Assembly: GCA_947089145.1 (NCBI GenBank) | Contig: CAMUJH010000034.1 | Span: 1 to 43,314, forward strand | Direction of reading: 5' to 3' | DNA length: 43,314 nt | Source of the DNA: an uncultured Hungatella sp. | GTDB lineage: Bacteria > Bacillota > Clostridia > Lachnospirales > Lachnospiraceae | Part shown: positions 14,431 to 24,348 of the stretch, in pieces | How the letters are laid out: each line of letters starts with the position of its first letter | Position numbering within the stretch: position 1 is the stretch's first letter | The notes under the pieces: generated by a model | Seen by the model: the letters and a program-made list of their open reading frames with translations, nothing else | What the model was told of the DNA's origin: nothing | Database searches by the model: none | Program-made: the position numbers and the translations under genes

Positions 14431-16569
14431 CTACCGCTCTTCCCGGCCCTCATGGCGTCTTTCCCGTTTCTCTTCCCTGCCGGACAGATCTGCGGGCCTC
14501 ATGCTTAAGTTTACCCGGCCCATCTTATCAATCTCCATAACCTTTACGGTTACCTCGTCTCCAATGTTTACCACATCCTCGACCTTGGCCACTCTCTTAT
14601 CAGAAAGCTTAGAAATATGAACCATGCCGTCTTTATTAGGCGCCAGTTCCACAAAAGCCCCGAAATTCATGATCCTCACGACTTTTCCCGTATAGATCTG
14701 GCCTGCCTCAATGTCCGTAACAATGCTCTCAATGATCTGAATGGCCTTTGCAATCATATCTTTGTCCGTACCGCACACTGAAACGCTGCCGTCATCCTCG
14801 ATATCGATCTTCACGCCGGTTTCCTCGATAATCTTGTTGATCACCTTGCCCTGTTTTCCTACCACGTCGCCGATTTTCTGCGGATCAATGGTAATCTGCT
14901 CAATCTTTGGCGCATATCTGCTCACCTCTTCCCTGGGCTTTGCAATGGCAGGCTTCATGCAGGTATCCATAATAAACAGCCTGGCCTCCCGGCATCTGGC
15001 AATGGCGCCCTCTACAATAGGCCTGGTCAGGCCGTGGATCTTAATATCCATCTGAATCGCCGTAATGCCTTCTGTGGTTCCTGTCACCTTAAAGTCCATG
15101 TCCCCGAAGAAATCTTCCAGGCCCTGAATATCCGTCAAAAGCACAAACTCGTCATCCTGCTCCCCGGTCACCAGGCCGCAGGAAATGCCGGCTACCATCT
15201 TCTTGATGGGCACGCCTGCCGCCATTAAAGACATGCAGGAGGCGCAGGTAGATGCCATGGAAGTAGATCCGTTGGATTCAAATGTCTCTGACACCGTGCG
15301 GATGGCATATGGGAAATCCGCCTCGCTTGGCAGCACCGGAATCAGCGCCCTCTCTGCCAGCGCGCCGTGGCCGATCTCACGTCTTCCCGGCCCTCTGGAG
15401 GGTTTCGTCTCCCCAACGGAGTAAGACGGGAAATTGTAGTGGTGCATGTACCGCTTGCTCACCTCGTTCTCGTCAAGCCCGTCCAGCTTCTGCTGCTCGG
15501 ACAAAGGCGCCAGGGTACACACGTTGCAGATCTGAGTCTGGCCTCTGGTAAACATGGCGGAACCGTGAACTCTGGGAATCAGATCCACCTCTGCGGACAG
15601 ATGGCGGATCTGGGTCATCTGGCGGCCGTCAGGACGCTTTCCATCCTTTAAGATCATCTTCCGCACGGTCTTCTTCTGGTACTGGTATACGGCCTCGGAA
15701 AGCAGATCCAGCCACTGCTCATTGTCAGCAAACTTTTCGGAAAGCTTGTCTGTAATGGCATGGATATTCTCCTCCCTGGTCTGCTTATCATCGGTAAAGA
15801 CCGCTTCCTCCATTTCAGAAGGGGGCACAAGCTCCTTAATGGCGTCAAACAGCTCTTCCGGGATGGCACAGCTGGTATAGCTGTGCTTCTCCTTTCCTAC
15901 CTCCGCCACAATCTTATCAATAAATGCAATGATCTCCTGGTTCACATCATGGGCCTTGTAAATGGCCTCAATCATCCTGGCCTCTGGAATCTCGTTGGCT
16001 CCGGCCTCGATCATAATCACTTTCTCTCTGGTAGATGCCACAGTCAGGTTCAGATCCCCTACCTTCCACTGCTCCTGGGACGGATTCAAAATCAGCTGTC
16101 CGTCGATCATGCCCACCTGCGTCATGGCACAGGGGCCGTCAAAAGGAATATCGGAAATGGCTGCTGCAATGGCTGCGCCCAGCATGGCCACCAGTTCCGG
16201 ACGGCATTCCGGGTCTACGCTCATGACCATATTGTTTAACGTAACATCATTGCGGTAATCTTTGGGGAACAGAGGGCGCATGGGACGGTCGATTACGCGG
16301 CTGGTAAGAACGGCATTCTCGCTGGCTTTTCCCTCCCTTCTGTTGAATCCGCCAGGTATTTTCCCTACGGCATACAACTTCTCCTCATACTCCACGCTTA
16401 AAGGGAAAAAGTCAATTCCCTCCCTTGGCTCCTTTGATGCTGTGGCCGTACTCAATACGGTCGTCTCGCCATAGTGCATAAATGCCGCACCGTTGGCCTG
16501 TTTTGCCACCCTGCCGATATCTACGGTCAGAGTCCTTCCGGCTAAATCCATGGAAAAACTTTTGTACAT
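14431..16569 (-). CDS. pnp: Polyribonucleotide nucleotidyltransferase (PNPase)
   Basis: 712 aa from the ATG at 16569 (MYKSFSMDLAGRTL), preceded by AAGGAGATTAACC. The frame is open for 68 more codons upstream, but these are the leader. There are two RNase PH domains (residues 1-210 and about 320-545, with GGFNRREGKASENAVLTSRVIDRP and SVGETKPSRGPGRREIGHGALAERAL). A KH domain follows at about 560-600 (GDVVGKQGKVINKIIEETG), and an S1 domain from about 623 (GQIYTGKVVRIMNFGAFVEL). It has a short basic tail. It degrades RNA phosphorolytically 3'-5' in the degradosome. The upstream leader carries hairpins of the kind used for RNase III and PNPase autocontrol. Confidence 0.97.
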   Translation of the reverse strand: MYKSFSMDLAGRTLTVDIGRVAKQANGAAFMHYGETTVLSTATASKEPREGIDFFPLSVEYEEKLYAVGKIPGGFNRREGKASENAVLTSRVIDRPMRPLFPKDYRNDVTLNNMVMSVDPECRPELVAMLGAAIAAAISDIPFDGPCAMTQVGMIDGQLILNPSQEQWKVGDLNLTVASTREKVIMIEAGANEIPEARMIEAIYKAHDVNQEIIAFIDKIVAEVGKEKHSYTSCAIPEELFDAIKELVPPSEMEEAVFTDDKQTREENIHAITDKLSEKFADNEQWLDLLSEAVYQYQKKTVRKMILKDGKRPDGRQMTQIRHLSAEVDLIPRVHGSAMFTRGQTQICNVCTLAPLSEQQKLDGLDENEVSKRYMHHYNFPSYSVGETKPSRGPGRREIGHGALAERALIPVLPSEADFPYAIRTVSETFESNGSTSMASTCASCMSLMAAGVPIKKMVAGISCGLVTGEQDDEFVLLTDIQGLEDFFGDMDFKVTGTTEGITAIQMDIKIHGLTRPIVEGAIARCREARLFIMDTCMKPAIAKPREEVSRYAPKIEQITIDPQKIGDVVGKQGKVINKIIEETGVKIDIEDDGSVSVCGTDKDMIAKAIQIIESIVTDIEAGQIYTGKVVRIMNFGAFVELAPNKDGMVHISKLSDKRVAKVEDVVNIGDEVTVKVMEIDKMGRVNLSMRPADLSGREEKRERRHEGREER

Positions 16570-16669
16570 GGTTAATCTCCTTTTCATTATACTTTGCTGC
16601 GGGAAACGCGCCCTGTGAGAAACAAAGGTATACAGCCCTATGCAATTCAGGCAGAAGAAGCCGAAACTA

Positions 16670-16704
16670 CTGAAAAACACACCGCAGACGGATGTGCTTT
16701 TCAG
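16670..16704 (-). promoter_or_regulatory. Stem-loop in the pnp leader
   Basis: CTGAAAA-a-CACA and TGTG-c-TTTTCAG form an 11-bp stem with one internal mismatch about 100 bases before pnp. In enteric bacteria such a leader stem is the RNase III/PNPase autoregulation site. The role here is an inference. Confidence 0.5.
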
Positions 16705-16754
16705 CGGTCTCGGAGCAGATCTCCTGCACGAATTTTTCCTGATATACCAAAGAT

Positions 16755-16776
16755 AGGGTGGAATCCCTTCCACCCT
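16755..16776 (-). terminator. Hairpin between rpsO and pnp
   Basis: Perfect arms AGGGTGGAA and TTCCACCCT with a 4-base loop directly after the rpsO stop. There is no T run, so it is more likely a processing or partial-termination site than a full terminator. Confidence 0.4.
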
Positions 16777-16790
16777 AATCGTCCCGGTAT

Positions 16791-17057
16791 TTATTTTCTA
16801 ATGCCAAGCTTCTCGATAAGAGCACGGTACCCGTCCAGATCGGTCTTCTTCAGATAATCAAGAAGGCCGCGTCTCTGACCGACCATTTTAAGAAGGCCGC
16901 GTCTGGAGTGATGATCCTTCTGATTGTTCTTTAAATGCTCTGTCAGCTCTGCAATCCTCTCCGTAAGAATCGCAATCTGAACTTCTGGTGAGCCTGTGTC
17001 TCCAGGCTTTCTTCCATACTTTGCAATAATTTCCGCTTTCTTTTCCTTAGAAATCAT
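16791..17057 (-). CDS. rpsO: 30S ribosomal protein S15
   Basis: 88 aa, normal length. The S15 helices are clear: [62 protein letters not shown]. It binds the central domain of 16S rRNA early in 30S assembly. AGGAGGAATTACC precedes the ATG. It is transcribed with pnp, the usual bacterial arrangement, from a promoter within the 3' end of ribF. Confidence 0.98.
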   Translation of the reverse strand: MISKEKKAEIIAKYGRKPGDTGSPEVQIAILTERIAELTEHLKNNQKDHHSRRGLLKMVGQRRGLLDYLKKTDLDGYRALIEKLGIRK

Positions 17058-17146
17058 GGTAATTCCTCCTGATATTATTCTGACCGCAGACTAAGCATCC
17101 GGCTGGAGTATCCAAAAACCGAGCCCCGGCGTTTTCATACCGATTA

Positions 17147-17175
17147 ATATTAGCATAATGTCTTTTCCTTGTCAA
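17147..17175 (-). promoter_or_regulatory. Promoter of rpsO-pnp
   Basis: Minus strand perfect TTGACA (17170-17175), 17-base spacer, TAATAT (17147-17152), overlapping the last codons of ribF. The leader then contains CCGGGGCTCGG followed by TTTTT (about 17117-17132), which might be a weak attenuator. Confidence 0.75.
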
Positions 17176-18091
17176 GATAAGAAAGCCCATATTCTTTGTC
17201 CCGGATAAGCTGTGCCTTCAGTTCCTCCAGAGAATCAAACTTTTGCTCCGCCCGCTCAAAATTCAAAAGCTGCACTTCAATGTTCTTCCCGTACAGATCC
17301 TTGTCCAAACCGAAAATATACGTTTCCACTCCTACGGCAGAGTCCTTTTCCACCGTAGGCTTTCTTCCGATATTGGTGATGCCGCCATACGTTCCTTCTT
17401 CCGTCACCACCCTGGACACGTACACCCCAAAAGGAGGCAGGAACTTTTCTCTTGGCGGGATAATGTTTACGGTGGGAAAGCCAAGGACAGGGCCGCCTAC
17501 ATGGTTTCCGTGAACTACTGTCCCGTGAATGGCATAAGGCTGGCCTAAGAGTCTGTTAGCCTTTTCTATGTGGCCTTTGGCCAATTCTTCCTTAATATAA
17601 GTGCTGCTGATGTCCCGCCTATCATCCTGCTCCTTGACAATAACCTCCAGTTCATATCCATATCTGGAAGACAGATCTCTCAAGACTTCGGCATTTCCCG
17701 ACCTTTTATATCCAAACCCGCAGTCAGTCCCTACTACAATTGCTTTCGCATTCATTTTGTTTATGAGGATCTCCCTTACAAATTCCTCGGCGGAAAGATG
17801 AACCACGTCGCTGGTAAACGGATATTCTACCAGATAGTCGATTCCCATTTTTGCCATGTTGTTTCTCCGCTCCTGGTTGGTGGTTATCACCTTCTGGTTT
17901 GTTCCGGAAATCCTGGCAACCGGGGCCGTATCAAAAGTGAATACCGCCGTCTCGTATCCCTGGCGTTTTTTAAATTCCATCATGCGGGATAAAAGCTTTT
18001 GGTGCCCTTTGTGGCGGCCGTCAAATTTACCGATGGTTACCACTGTGGGAACAGCGATCTTAAAATCAGTTTTGCCCATGAAATACTTCAT
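17150..18091 (-). CDS. ribF: Bifunctional riboflavin kinase/FAD synthetase
   Basis: 313 aa from the ATG at 18091, with GGAGG 8 bases upstream. The frame upstream of it begins with the TTG of that site. The N-terminal FAD synthetase domain of the nucleotidyltransferase fold carries VVTIGKFDGRHKGHQKLL near 20-37 and the ISSTYIKEEL element near 160. The C-terminal riboflavin kinase domain starts near 185 (YAIHGTVVHGNHVGGPVLGFPTVNI, FGVYVSRV, GGITNIGRKPTV, VETYIF). It makes FMN and FAD in the cytoplasm. It follows truB in the nusA operon. Confidence 0.96.
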   Translation of the reverse strand: MKYFMGKTDFKIAVPTVVTIGKFDGRHKGHQKLLSRMMEFKKRQGYETAVFTFDTAPVARISGTNQKVITTNQERRNNMAKMGIDYLVEYPFTSDVVHLSAEEFVREILINKMNAKAIVVGTDCGFGYKRSGNAEVLRDLSSRYGYELEVIVKEQDDRRDISSTYIKEELAKGHIEKANRLLGQPYAIHGTVVHGNHVGGPVLGFPTVNIIPPREKFLPPFGVYVSRVVTEEGTYGGITNIGRKPTVEKDSAVGVETYIFGLDKDLYGKNIEVQLLNFERAEQKFDSLEELKAQLIRDKEYGLSYLDKEKTLC

Positions 18092-18164
18092 GCTTTTGTC
18101 CTCCAAACAATACAGCAGGTTCGATGGCAGCGCTGTTTCATTCAGGGTATCTTAAGGTTAAGTC

Positions 18165-19160
18165 TCAGCAATTGTCAAAAAACATTTTTAGAGGCTTCAG
18201 CCGCGCTTTCTCCCTTTCCCACAGGTAGATTCCCATAAACTTCCCTCTGCTGTCATAGATGCGGAAACAAGTCCCATCCTCTACGCTTTCAGAATAAAAT
18301 TCTTTTATGCTGCCCCTATGGGCAAAGTTTTCTGTTTCTTCCTTCTCTCCCTCCCGCCCTTCTGCATCCTGCCAAAGCCTTACCTGTTCCGCTTTCAGAG
18401 GATTGCCGTTTCGGGGAAGATGATCCCATTTTTGTTCTGTCATGGCTGGCAAATAATGGGAAAACATCGCTTCAATGGAGATAATATGCTCCTCTAAGGT
18501 TCCCTGATCCCTCAAAGCTTCTATCTCTGCCAGTGACAGGCTGTCCTCCAGCCTGAAACGCTCCACCTGGGTTCGGACAAGGCCTTCCATGCATCCGCCG
18601 CACCCAAGCCTTGCCCCGATGTCATGGCACAGTGTCCGTATATACGTTCCTTTGGAACAGCACACCGTCATATAGATCCTGGGAAGTTCTATGGATTGAA
18701 TCTCTATATTATAGATAAATACCTGCCGGGGCTGGCGTTCCACCACTTTGCCTGCTCTTGCCAACTCATAAAGCTTTTTTCCGTTAACCTTCAGCGCCGA
18801 ATACATAGGCGGAATCTGGTCATATGCTCCGACAAACCCCATGACAGCCTGGCGTACCGTGTCTTCATGGATTCTGCCGCCTTCTATGGACTGCTCTCTT
18901 ACGGTCTTCCCCCACACATCCTGAGTGTCTGTCTCCCTTCCCAAAAGCGCCACGGCCTGGTAGGTCTTCTGCTTATGGGTCAGCATGTCGCACAGCCTGG
19001 TGGCCTTTCCCAGACATACCGGAAGCACTCCGCTGGCATCCGGGTCCAGGGTCCCCGTATGGCCGATTTTCTTTTGCCTGAGAATTCCCCGCAGCTTTGC
19101 CACCACGTCGTGAGATGTGTAGCCTTTCTCCTTATATACATTGATAACGCCGTCAATCAT
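18165..19160 (-). CDS. truB: tRNA pseudouridine-55 synthase
   Basis: 331 aa from the ATG at 19160, chosen because GGAG lies 7 bases before it. This ATG overlaps the nrnA stop by 8 bases, indicating translational coupling. The catalytic Asp is residue 39 in GHTGTLDPDASGVLPV. MIDGVINVYKEKGYTSHDVV, KTYQAVALLGRETDT and CSKGTYIRTLCHDIG are typical. It makes pseudouridine 55 in the T-loop of tRNAs. The C-terminus from about 260 has an acidic Glu-rich insert (EGREGEKEETE) before a last beta segment that probably replaces the usual PUA-like tail. Confidence 0.96.
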   Translation of the reverse strand: MIDGVINVYKEKGYTSHDVVAKLRGILRQKKIGHTGTLDPDASGVLPVCLGKATRLCDMLTHKQKTYQAVALLGRETDTQDVWGKTVREQSIEGGRIHEDTVRQAVMGFVGAYDQIPPMYSALKVNGKKLYELARAGKVVERQPRQVFIYNIEIQSIELPRIYMTVCCSKGTYIRTLCHDIGARLGCGGCMEGLVRTQVERFRLEDSLSLAEIEALRDQGTLEEHIISIEAMFSHYLPAMTEQKWDHLPRNGNPLKAEQVRLWQDAEGREGEKEETENFAHRGSIKEFYSESVEDGTCFRIYDSRGKFMGIYLWEREKARLKPLKMFFDNC

Positions 19161-20118
19161 CGGCATTCTCCGCAAGAAGCTGTTTTTCAATATGCCCTGA
19201 CAAGTTATTTACCACGTCATGAATGCTTCCGGACATGGTGCAGCCTGCGGCCCGCACATGTCCGCCGCCGCCAAAATAGGCGGCAATGGTGCTGACATCC
19301 ACCACATAGTTGGATCGCATGCTTACCTTATACACATGAGTATCAATCTCATACATGAAAATGGCGCATTCCACCCCGTCAATGGTCCGCAGATGGTCCA
19401 CGATCCCGTCCAAATCTTTTGGCTCCACGCCGTAAAACTCCATATCCTGGCTTTTCACCACTGTAAAGATGCATTTTCCGTCCATAAAACGGATGCTCTC
19501 CATAAGGGCCCTGCCCAGAATCTGGCTTTGGAGATAAGTTTTCTTAAAAAAGGTGCTGTCCACGATTTTCGTAAAATCAATTCCCATGTCCATCAGCTTT
19601 CCGGCTATTTCCATGGTCTTTACCGTAGTGCTGCTGTAGCGGAACACACCTGTGTCATGAACGATTCCCGTATAAAGGCATTCTGCAATTTCCCTGTCTA
19701 AAAATTCCTCCGAAAGCTGCCCGTACAGCACTTCTGCCGTAGAGCTGGCTCCTGGTGCAACCACGTTCTCCTGAGCATACCCTGTATTGGTTACATGATG
19801 ATCCACGCAGATGCTCTTTTTTGCGCTTTCCAGGTATACCGCAAATTCTCCCAGGCGCTCTTTATCGCTGCAGTCCAGACAGATGCATAAGTCAAATGGC
19901 TGGCTGCCGGCATCCTCTTTGATTTCCTCAAAGCCGTCCATATAGGAAAACTTTTCCGGGAAATTTTTGAGGCATACCCAGATACGGGCCTCCGGCTTTC
20001 TCTTCTTTGCATATCGGTACATGGCCAGGCAGGACCCCATGCAGTCCCCATCCGGATTAACATGGCCCAAAATTACAACTGACCCTGCCTCGTCCAGCAT
20101 CTGTTCCAGTTTTGTCAT
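19153..20118 (-). CDS. nrnA: DHH-family oligoribonuclease/pAp phosphatase
   Basis: 321 aa. DHH motifs: HVNPDGD at 19-25, LDCSD near 83, DHH near 107, and HDTGVF near 160. The C-terminal DHHA1 domain ends with GGGGHVRAAG near 288. NrnA degrades nanoRNAs of 2-5 nt and dephosphorylates 3'-phosphoadenosine 5'-phosphate, in the cytoplasm. Its place between rbfA and truB is common in Firmicutes. The start ATG has a GGGAGAGGG-type ribosome binding site upstream. Confidence 0.94.
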   Translation of the reverse strand: MTKLEQMLDEAGSVVILGHVNPDGDCMGSCLAMYRYAKKRKPEARIWVCLKNFPEKFSYMDGFEEIKEDAGSQPFDLCICLDCSDKERLGEFAVYLESAKKSICVDHHVTNTGYAQENVVAPGASSTAEVLYGQLSEEFLDREIAECLYTGIVHDTGVFRYSSTTVKTMEIAGKLMDMGIDFTKIVDSTFFKKTYLQSQILGRALMESIRFMDGKCIFTVVKSQDMEFYGVEPKDLDGIVDHLRTIDGVECAIFMYEIDTHVYKVSMRSNYVVDVSTIAAYFGGGGHVRAAGCTMSGSIHDVVNNLSGHIEKQLLAENADD

Positions 20119-20158
20119 ATAATCCCTCTCCCCTCTGCCATTTCAAACGGTTGCCTGT

Positions 20159-20578
20159 TTACATCTCCGGCTCATCCCACCATGCTTCCTGGCCGCCGGT
20201 TTCTTCGTCGCCGTCAGTTTTCATTCCTTCCGTCACATCGTCAATAAGCCGTGACATATGAACTCCATACTCAATAGACTGGTCAAGAATAAATTTAAGT
20301 TCCGGAGTATTCCGAAGGTTCACCCGCCGTGCCAGTTCCCTGCGGATAAACCCTACCGCCCGCTTAAGCCCGTCCAGCGCATCCCGGGCCTCTTCTTCGC
20401 TTCCCAGCACGCTGATATAGGCTTTACAGTACTTCAGATCCGGGGTCACCTCCGCTGACACTACTGTAACCATAACCTTGTTCAGCCTGGGATCTTTCAC
20501 TTCGGTGCGGATAATCTCGCTTAGTTCCCTCTGCACCTCCATGTTGATCCTTGTATTCTTTATACTGTTTTTTCGCAT
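20159..20578 (-). CDS. rbfA: 30S ribosome-binding factor A
   Basis: 139 aa. KH-type RbfA fold: INMEVQRELSEIIRTEVKDPRL, VMVTVVSAEVTPDLKYCKAYISVLG, GFIRRELARRVNLRNTPELKFILDQSIEYGVHMSRLID. An acidic tail of about 20 residues follows (DGDEETGGQEAWWDEPEM). It helps maturation of 16S rRNA in the 30S subunit. It lies directly after infB as in most Firmicutes. Confidence 0.96.
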   Translation of the reverse strand: MRKNSIKNTRINMEVQRELSEIIRTEVKDPRLNKVMVTVVSAEVTPDLKYCKAYISVLGSEEEARDALDGLKRAVGFIRRELARRVNLRNTPELKFILDQSIEYGVHMSRLIDDVTEGMKTDGDEETGGQEAWWDEPEM

Positions 20579-20702
20579 AATATCCTTTCTAAATCTGCAT
20601 GTGCCCGGCTAGAGCAACGATGTACCAGAGACGCGCCGCCGCTCATGAAAGCCTGGCACGCGCATTTTGATCTGCGCACCGCTTAAGGCCGTTCATAGTC
20701 AT

Positions 20703-23700
20703 CTAGCGGGGCACCTCCACCATGGCATATGCCTCGATCATGTCGTCCTCCTGAATGTCATTGAACTTCTCAAACACCAGGCCGCATTCATAGCCTGTGG
20801 CTACCTCTTTCACGTCATCCTTAAAACGGCGCAGGGAAGCCAAGCCGCCCTCAAAGATCTGTTCGCCGTCGCGGGTAATCCGCACGGAGCATCCTCTCTG
20901 GAACTTGCCGTCCAATACATAAGAACCTGCGATAGTCCCTACGCCGGAAGCCTTGAATGTCTGGCGCACCACAGCATGGCCGATAATCTTTTCCTCAAAG
21001 ACAGGATCTAACATGCCTTTCATGGCTGCCTCCACGTCCTCAATGGCCTGATAGATTACCTTGTAAAGCCGCAGATCCACTTTCTCCTGCTCTGCCACGG
21101 ACTTGGCTGTGGCATCGGGCCTTACGTTAAATCCGATGATAATGGCATTGGATGCAGAAGCCAGGGATACGTCCGATTCGTTGATGGCGCCTACGCCGCC
21201 GTGAATCACCTTTACCATGACTTCTTCGTTGGACAGCTTTAACAGGCTCTGCTTCACTGCCTCCACGGAACCCTGTACATCCGCCTTAACGATAATGGGC
21301 AGTTCCTTCACATTCCCTGCTTTTATCTGGCTGAACAGATCATCAAGAGACAGCTTCGCCTTGGTATCCTCAAGCAGCTTGTTCTTGCCTTCGGAGATAA
21401 ATGTCTCCGCAAAGCTTCTGGCTTCCTTCTCGCTGGCGCTTACCACAAATACCTCGCCTGCATTGGGAACGCCGTTAAGGCCCAGTATCTCAACAGGCAT
21501 AGACGGCGTTGCCTCTTTCACTCTACGCCCCTTGTCATCCATCATGGCCCGGACTTTGCCGAAGCAGGCCCCCGCCGCAATATTGTCGCCTACCCGCAGG
21601 GTGCCTTTCTGTACCAGAACCGTAGCCACCGGACCTTTGCCTTTGTCAAGCTCCGCCTCGATCACAAGCCCTCTTGCCTTCCTGTCCGGGTTAGCCTTCA
21701 GCTCTTTCACCTCGGAAGCCAGGATGATCATCTCAAGAAGGTCGGAAATCCCCTCTTTGGTGTGTGCTGATACGGGCACGAAAATCGTGCTTCCGCCCCA
21801 GTCCTCAGGAATCAGCTCATATTCGGACAGTTCCTGCTTTACCTTCTCCACATTGGCGCTGGGCTTATCAATCTTGTTAATGGCAACAATGATCTCCACC
21901 CCTGCCGCCTTGGCATGGTTAATGGCCTCCACGGTCTGAGGCATAACGCCGTCATCCGCCGCCACCACCAAAACAGCGATATCCGTAGACTGGGCGCCTC
22001 TCATTCGCATAGCCGTAAACGCCTCATGCCCCGGAGTGTCCAGGAAGGTAATCTTCTCCCCGTTAATCTCCACCACGTAGGCGCCGATGTGCTGGGTAAT
22101 GCCTCCGGCCTCCTTTGCCGTCACATTAGTCTCCCGGATGGCATCCAGAAGGGAAGTCTTTCCATGGTCAACATGGCCCATAACGCAGACTACCGGCGGC
22201 CGCGCCACCATATCATCCTCGCTTTCTTCCTCTTCCCTTAAAAGCTCCTCGATTACGTCAACCTTTTCTTCCTTCTCGCAGAGAACATCATACTCCATGG
22301 CGATCTCTTCCGCCTTCTCGTAATCAATCTCCTGGTTAACGGTAACAATCGTGCCTTTTAAGAACAGCTTTTTAATAATGGCTGACGGCTGCAGCTTCAT
22401 CTTCTCCGCAAGTTCCTTGATGGTCAGCACCTCGGGAATGGTAATAACCTTAATCGTCTCCTCCACCTTTTCCACCGTACTCTTCTGCGGCATGATAAAT
22501 GGATGTTTGGATACCTTGCTCTTTGTTCTCGGGCCGTCTTCTGTCATATTTCTCTTATCATATTTATCATTTTTATAGGCATTCTTATTGCCTCTGTTGC
22601 TCTGCGGCTTTGTCGCAATAGGCGTGTCAAAGGACTTGGAAATATCCTTCTGTCCCGGACGGCCTCCCTGCGTCCGTCCGCCTGGCCCCTGAGGGCGGCT
22701 TCCGTCTCTTCCCTGGAATCCTCCCGGCCGGTTTCCGTCTCTTCCCTGAAATCCGCCTGGACGGCCTCCGTCACGGCTCTGAAATCCTCCCGGTCGGTTT
22801 CCGTCACGATTATATCCGCCCTGGCGGCCTCCCTGGCCCTGGGGGCGGCCTCCGTCACGGCTTCCCTGATAACCCTGGCCCTGAGGACGGCCCCCATCGC
22901 GGCTTCCCTGATAACCCTGGCCCTGGGGACGGCCTCCGTCACGGCTTCCCTGATAACCCTGGCCCTGGGGACGGCCTCCGTCACGGCTTCCCTGGTAGCC
23001 CTGGCCCTGGGGACGGCCTGCATCCCTTCCCTGATAACCGCCCTGGCGCACTCCGTCGCGGCCGGCCTGAGGACGGCCTCCCTGATAGTTCTGGTTTCTT
23101 CCGTCCCGGTTGCCCTGGGAGCGGTTTCCGTCACGGCTCTGCCCGTTCTGCTGAGAACGGTTTGCCTGAGATGCCTGACCCTGGGAGCGGCTTCCATCCG
23201 CAGGCTGACTGTGGCCTGTCTGGCCGGACTGTGCCTGGGCATTCTGAATTCGGCCTGACTGCACCTGCCTGCTCTGAGCCGGCTGGCCCTGGCCTGCACC
23301 TGCCTGGGGAGACGGCACCTGGCCTGCGCTCTCCTGAAGCCGCACGGTCTGAGTCGGCTGGCTCTGGCCTGTACCTGCCTGGGATGGCTGGCCCTGACTC
23401 ACGCTGTCCTGCATCCGTGCCGGCTCTGACGGCTGGCCCTGGGCCATATTGCCCTGCCCCCGCACCGCCTGAGCCGACTGGCTCTGTACTGCGCTTCCCT
23501 GAGGCCGCACGGTCTGAACAGGCTGGCTCTGGCCCGCACCTGGCTGAGAGCGCGGCGGCTGGCCCTGGCCTCCCGGCGCATTTGGACGTACCGTTTTAAG
23601 AGCCTGCCCCTGGGAGCGGTTTCCCTGAAAGGCCTGGTTCTGGCCTCTTGCTCCGTCGCGCCCAGGCTGGCCCTGGCCCCGGCTTCCTCCCTGTCCAGAC

Positions 23701-24023
23701 CTTGCTCCTGCGTTTCTCATGGTCTGAGAATTCTGGGGCCGGTATACTGCCGTAATCTTTTTCTTGGGAGGTTCAGCCTGAGCCCCGGTTCCGGCTGCCG
23801 GTGCCGGCTGGCTGGCGCTGCCCGATTCTGATGAAGGCGCAGTCTTCGGGGCAGGCTGCCCGGCCCCTGCAGGCGTCCCTGTTCCCACCGCCTTTTTTAC
23901 CATCTGCATATACTCTTCGCTGATATTTGACGAATGGGTTATCTCTATATTGTTCTTCCTTAAAATATCCAATACCTCTCTGCTGGTTTTTCCCAGTTCC
24001 TTTGCGAATTCACTGACTCTCAT
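20703..24023 (-). CDS. infB: Translation initiation factor IF-2, with long low-complexity insert
   Basis: 1106 aa, much longer than the about 700-900 aa of many Firmicutes IF-2. Residues 1-50 are a first IF2_N domain ([21 protein letters not shown]). Residues 50-480 are Gln/Gly/Arg/Ser-rich low complexity. Four tandem 14-residue units ([14 protein letters not shown]) lie near 338-395, encoded by 42-bp DNA repeats at about 22838-23010. A second IF2_N domain ([21 protein letters not shown]) follows near 530. The G domain has GHVDHGKT near 614, DTPGHEAF near 661 and NKID near 714, and domains II-IV complete the protein. It places fMet-tRNA on the 30S subunit. The start overlaps the L7Ae-like gene by 14 bases. 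Confidence 0.97.
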   Translation of the reverse strand: MRVSEFAKELGKTSREVLDILRKNNIEITHSSNISEEYMQMVKKAVGTGTPAGAGQPAPKTAPSSESGSASQPAPAAGTGAQAEPPKKKITAVYRPQNSQTMRNAGARSGQGGSRGQGQPGRDGARGQNQAFQGNRSQGQALKTVRPNAPGGQGQPPRSQPGAGQSQPVQTVRPQGSAVQSQSAQAVRGQGNMAQGQPSEPARMQDSVSQGQPSQAGTGQSQPTQTVRLQESAGQVPSPQAGAGQGQPAQSRQVQSGRIQNAQAQSGQTGHSQPADGSRSQGQASQANRSQQNGQSRDGNRSQGNRDGRNQNYQGGRPQAGRDGVRQGGYQGRDAGRPQGQGYQGSRDGGRPQGQGYQGSRDGGRPQGQGYQGSRDGGRPQGQGYQGSRDGGRPQGQGGRQGGYNRDGNRPGGFQSRDGGRPGGFQGRDGNRPGGFQGRDGSRPQGPGGRTQGGRPGQKDISKSFDTPIATKPQSNRGNKNAYKNDKYDKRNMTEDGPRTKSKVSKHPFIMPQKSTVEKVEETIKVITIPEVLTIKELAEKMKLQPSAIIKKLFLKGTIVTVNQEIDYEKAEEIAMEYDVLCEKEEKVDVIEELLREEEESEDDMVARPPVVCVMGHVDHGKTSLLDAIRETNVTAKEAGGITQHIGAYVVEINGEKITFLDTPGHEAFTAMRMRGAQSTDIAVLVVAADDGVMPQTVEAINHAKAAGVEIIVAINKIDKPSANVEKVKQELSEYELIPEDWGGSTIFVPVSAHTKEGISDLLEMIILASEVKELKANPDRKARGLVIEAELDKGKGPVATVLVQKGTLRVGDNIAAGACFGKVRAMMDDKGRRVKEATPSMPVEILGLNGVPNAGEVFVVSASEKEARSFAETFISEGKNKLLEDTKAKLSLDDLFSQIKAGNVKELPIIVKADVQGSVEAVKQSLLKLSNEEVMVKVIHGGVGAINESDVSLASASNAIIIGFNVRPDATAKSVAEQEKVDLRLYKVIYQAIEDVEAAMKGMLDPVFEEKIIGHAVVRQTFKASGVGTIAGSYVLDGKFQRGCSVRITRDGEQIFEGGLASLRRFKDDVKEVATGYECGLVFEKFNDIQEDDMIEAYAMVEVPR
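22838..23010 (-). repeat. 42-bp tandem repeat inside infB
   Basis: About four copies of a 42-base unit, in frame and encoding [14 protein letters not shown]. They are nearly identical at DNA level, which suggests recent slippage or recombination. Copy number could vary between strains. Confidence 0.85.
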
Positions 24024-24348
24024 ACTTACTACCTCCGTTGATATTCATTTGTTTTACCATTGCCCCTGCGAATCCTTCATCCAATACAGCCAGAGATGCC
24101 CGCATCTCTTTGCCCATGTAATGACCCAATTCGTCCTTTTTACCAAAAATCCAGATTGGAACCTGATAGTAAGTACACATATTGGCAAACTTTTTCCTGG
24201 TGTTGTCGGAAGCCTCCTCCGAAACGATCACCATATATGCCTTCCCGCTCTTTACCGCTCTCTCTGTGGAGAACTCGCCGCTGACGGTTTTCCCCGCCTT
24301 TGTGGCCAACCCGATCAGGTTCAGAACCCGTTTTCTACTGTCCGACAA
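24010..24348 (-). CDS. L7Ae-family RNA-binding protein (YlxQ-like)
   Basis: 112 aa, ribosomal L7Ae/L30e/S12e fold: [48 protein letters not shown], then [40 protein letters not shown]. It probably binds kink-turn RNA in the cytoplasm. It overlaps ylxR (upstream) and infB (downstream) by 14 bases each, so translation of the three is coupled. Confidence 0.92.
   Translation of the reverse strand: MSDSRKRVLNLIGLATKAGKTVSGEFSTERAVKSGKAYMVIVSEEASDNTRKKFANMCTYYQVPIWIFGKKDELGHYMGKEMRASLAVLDEGFAGAMVKQMNINGGSKYESQ

Noticed and set aside
16570-16773. N-terminal extension of pnp
   Set aside because: PNPase begins at MYKSF with a proper ribosome binding site. The upstream codons are non-conserved leader containing a hairpin.
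22838-23010. Regular 42-bp repeats considered as a CRISPR array
   Set aside because: Repeats are contiguous, in frame and translated. There are no unique spacers.
22503-23299. Long open frames on both strands overlapping the infB repeat region
   Set aside because: They are Ser/Ala/Leu- or Arg/Ala-rich shadows of the GC-rich repeats and lack ribosome binding sites. infB explains the region.
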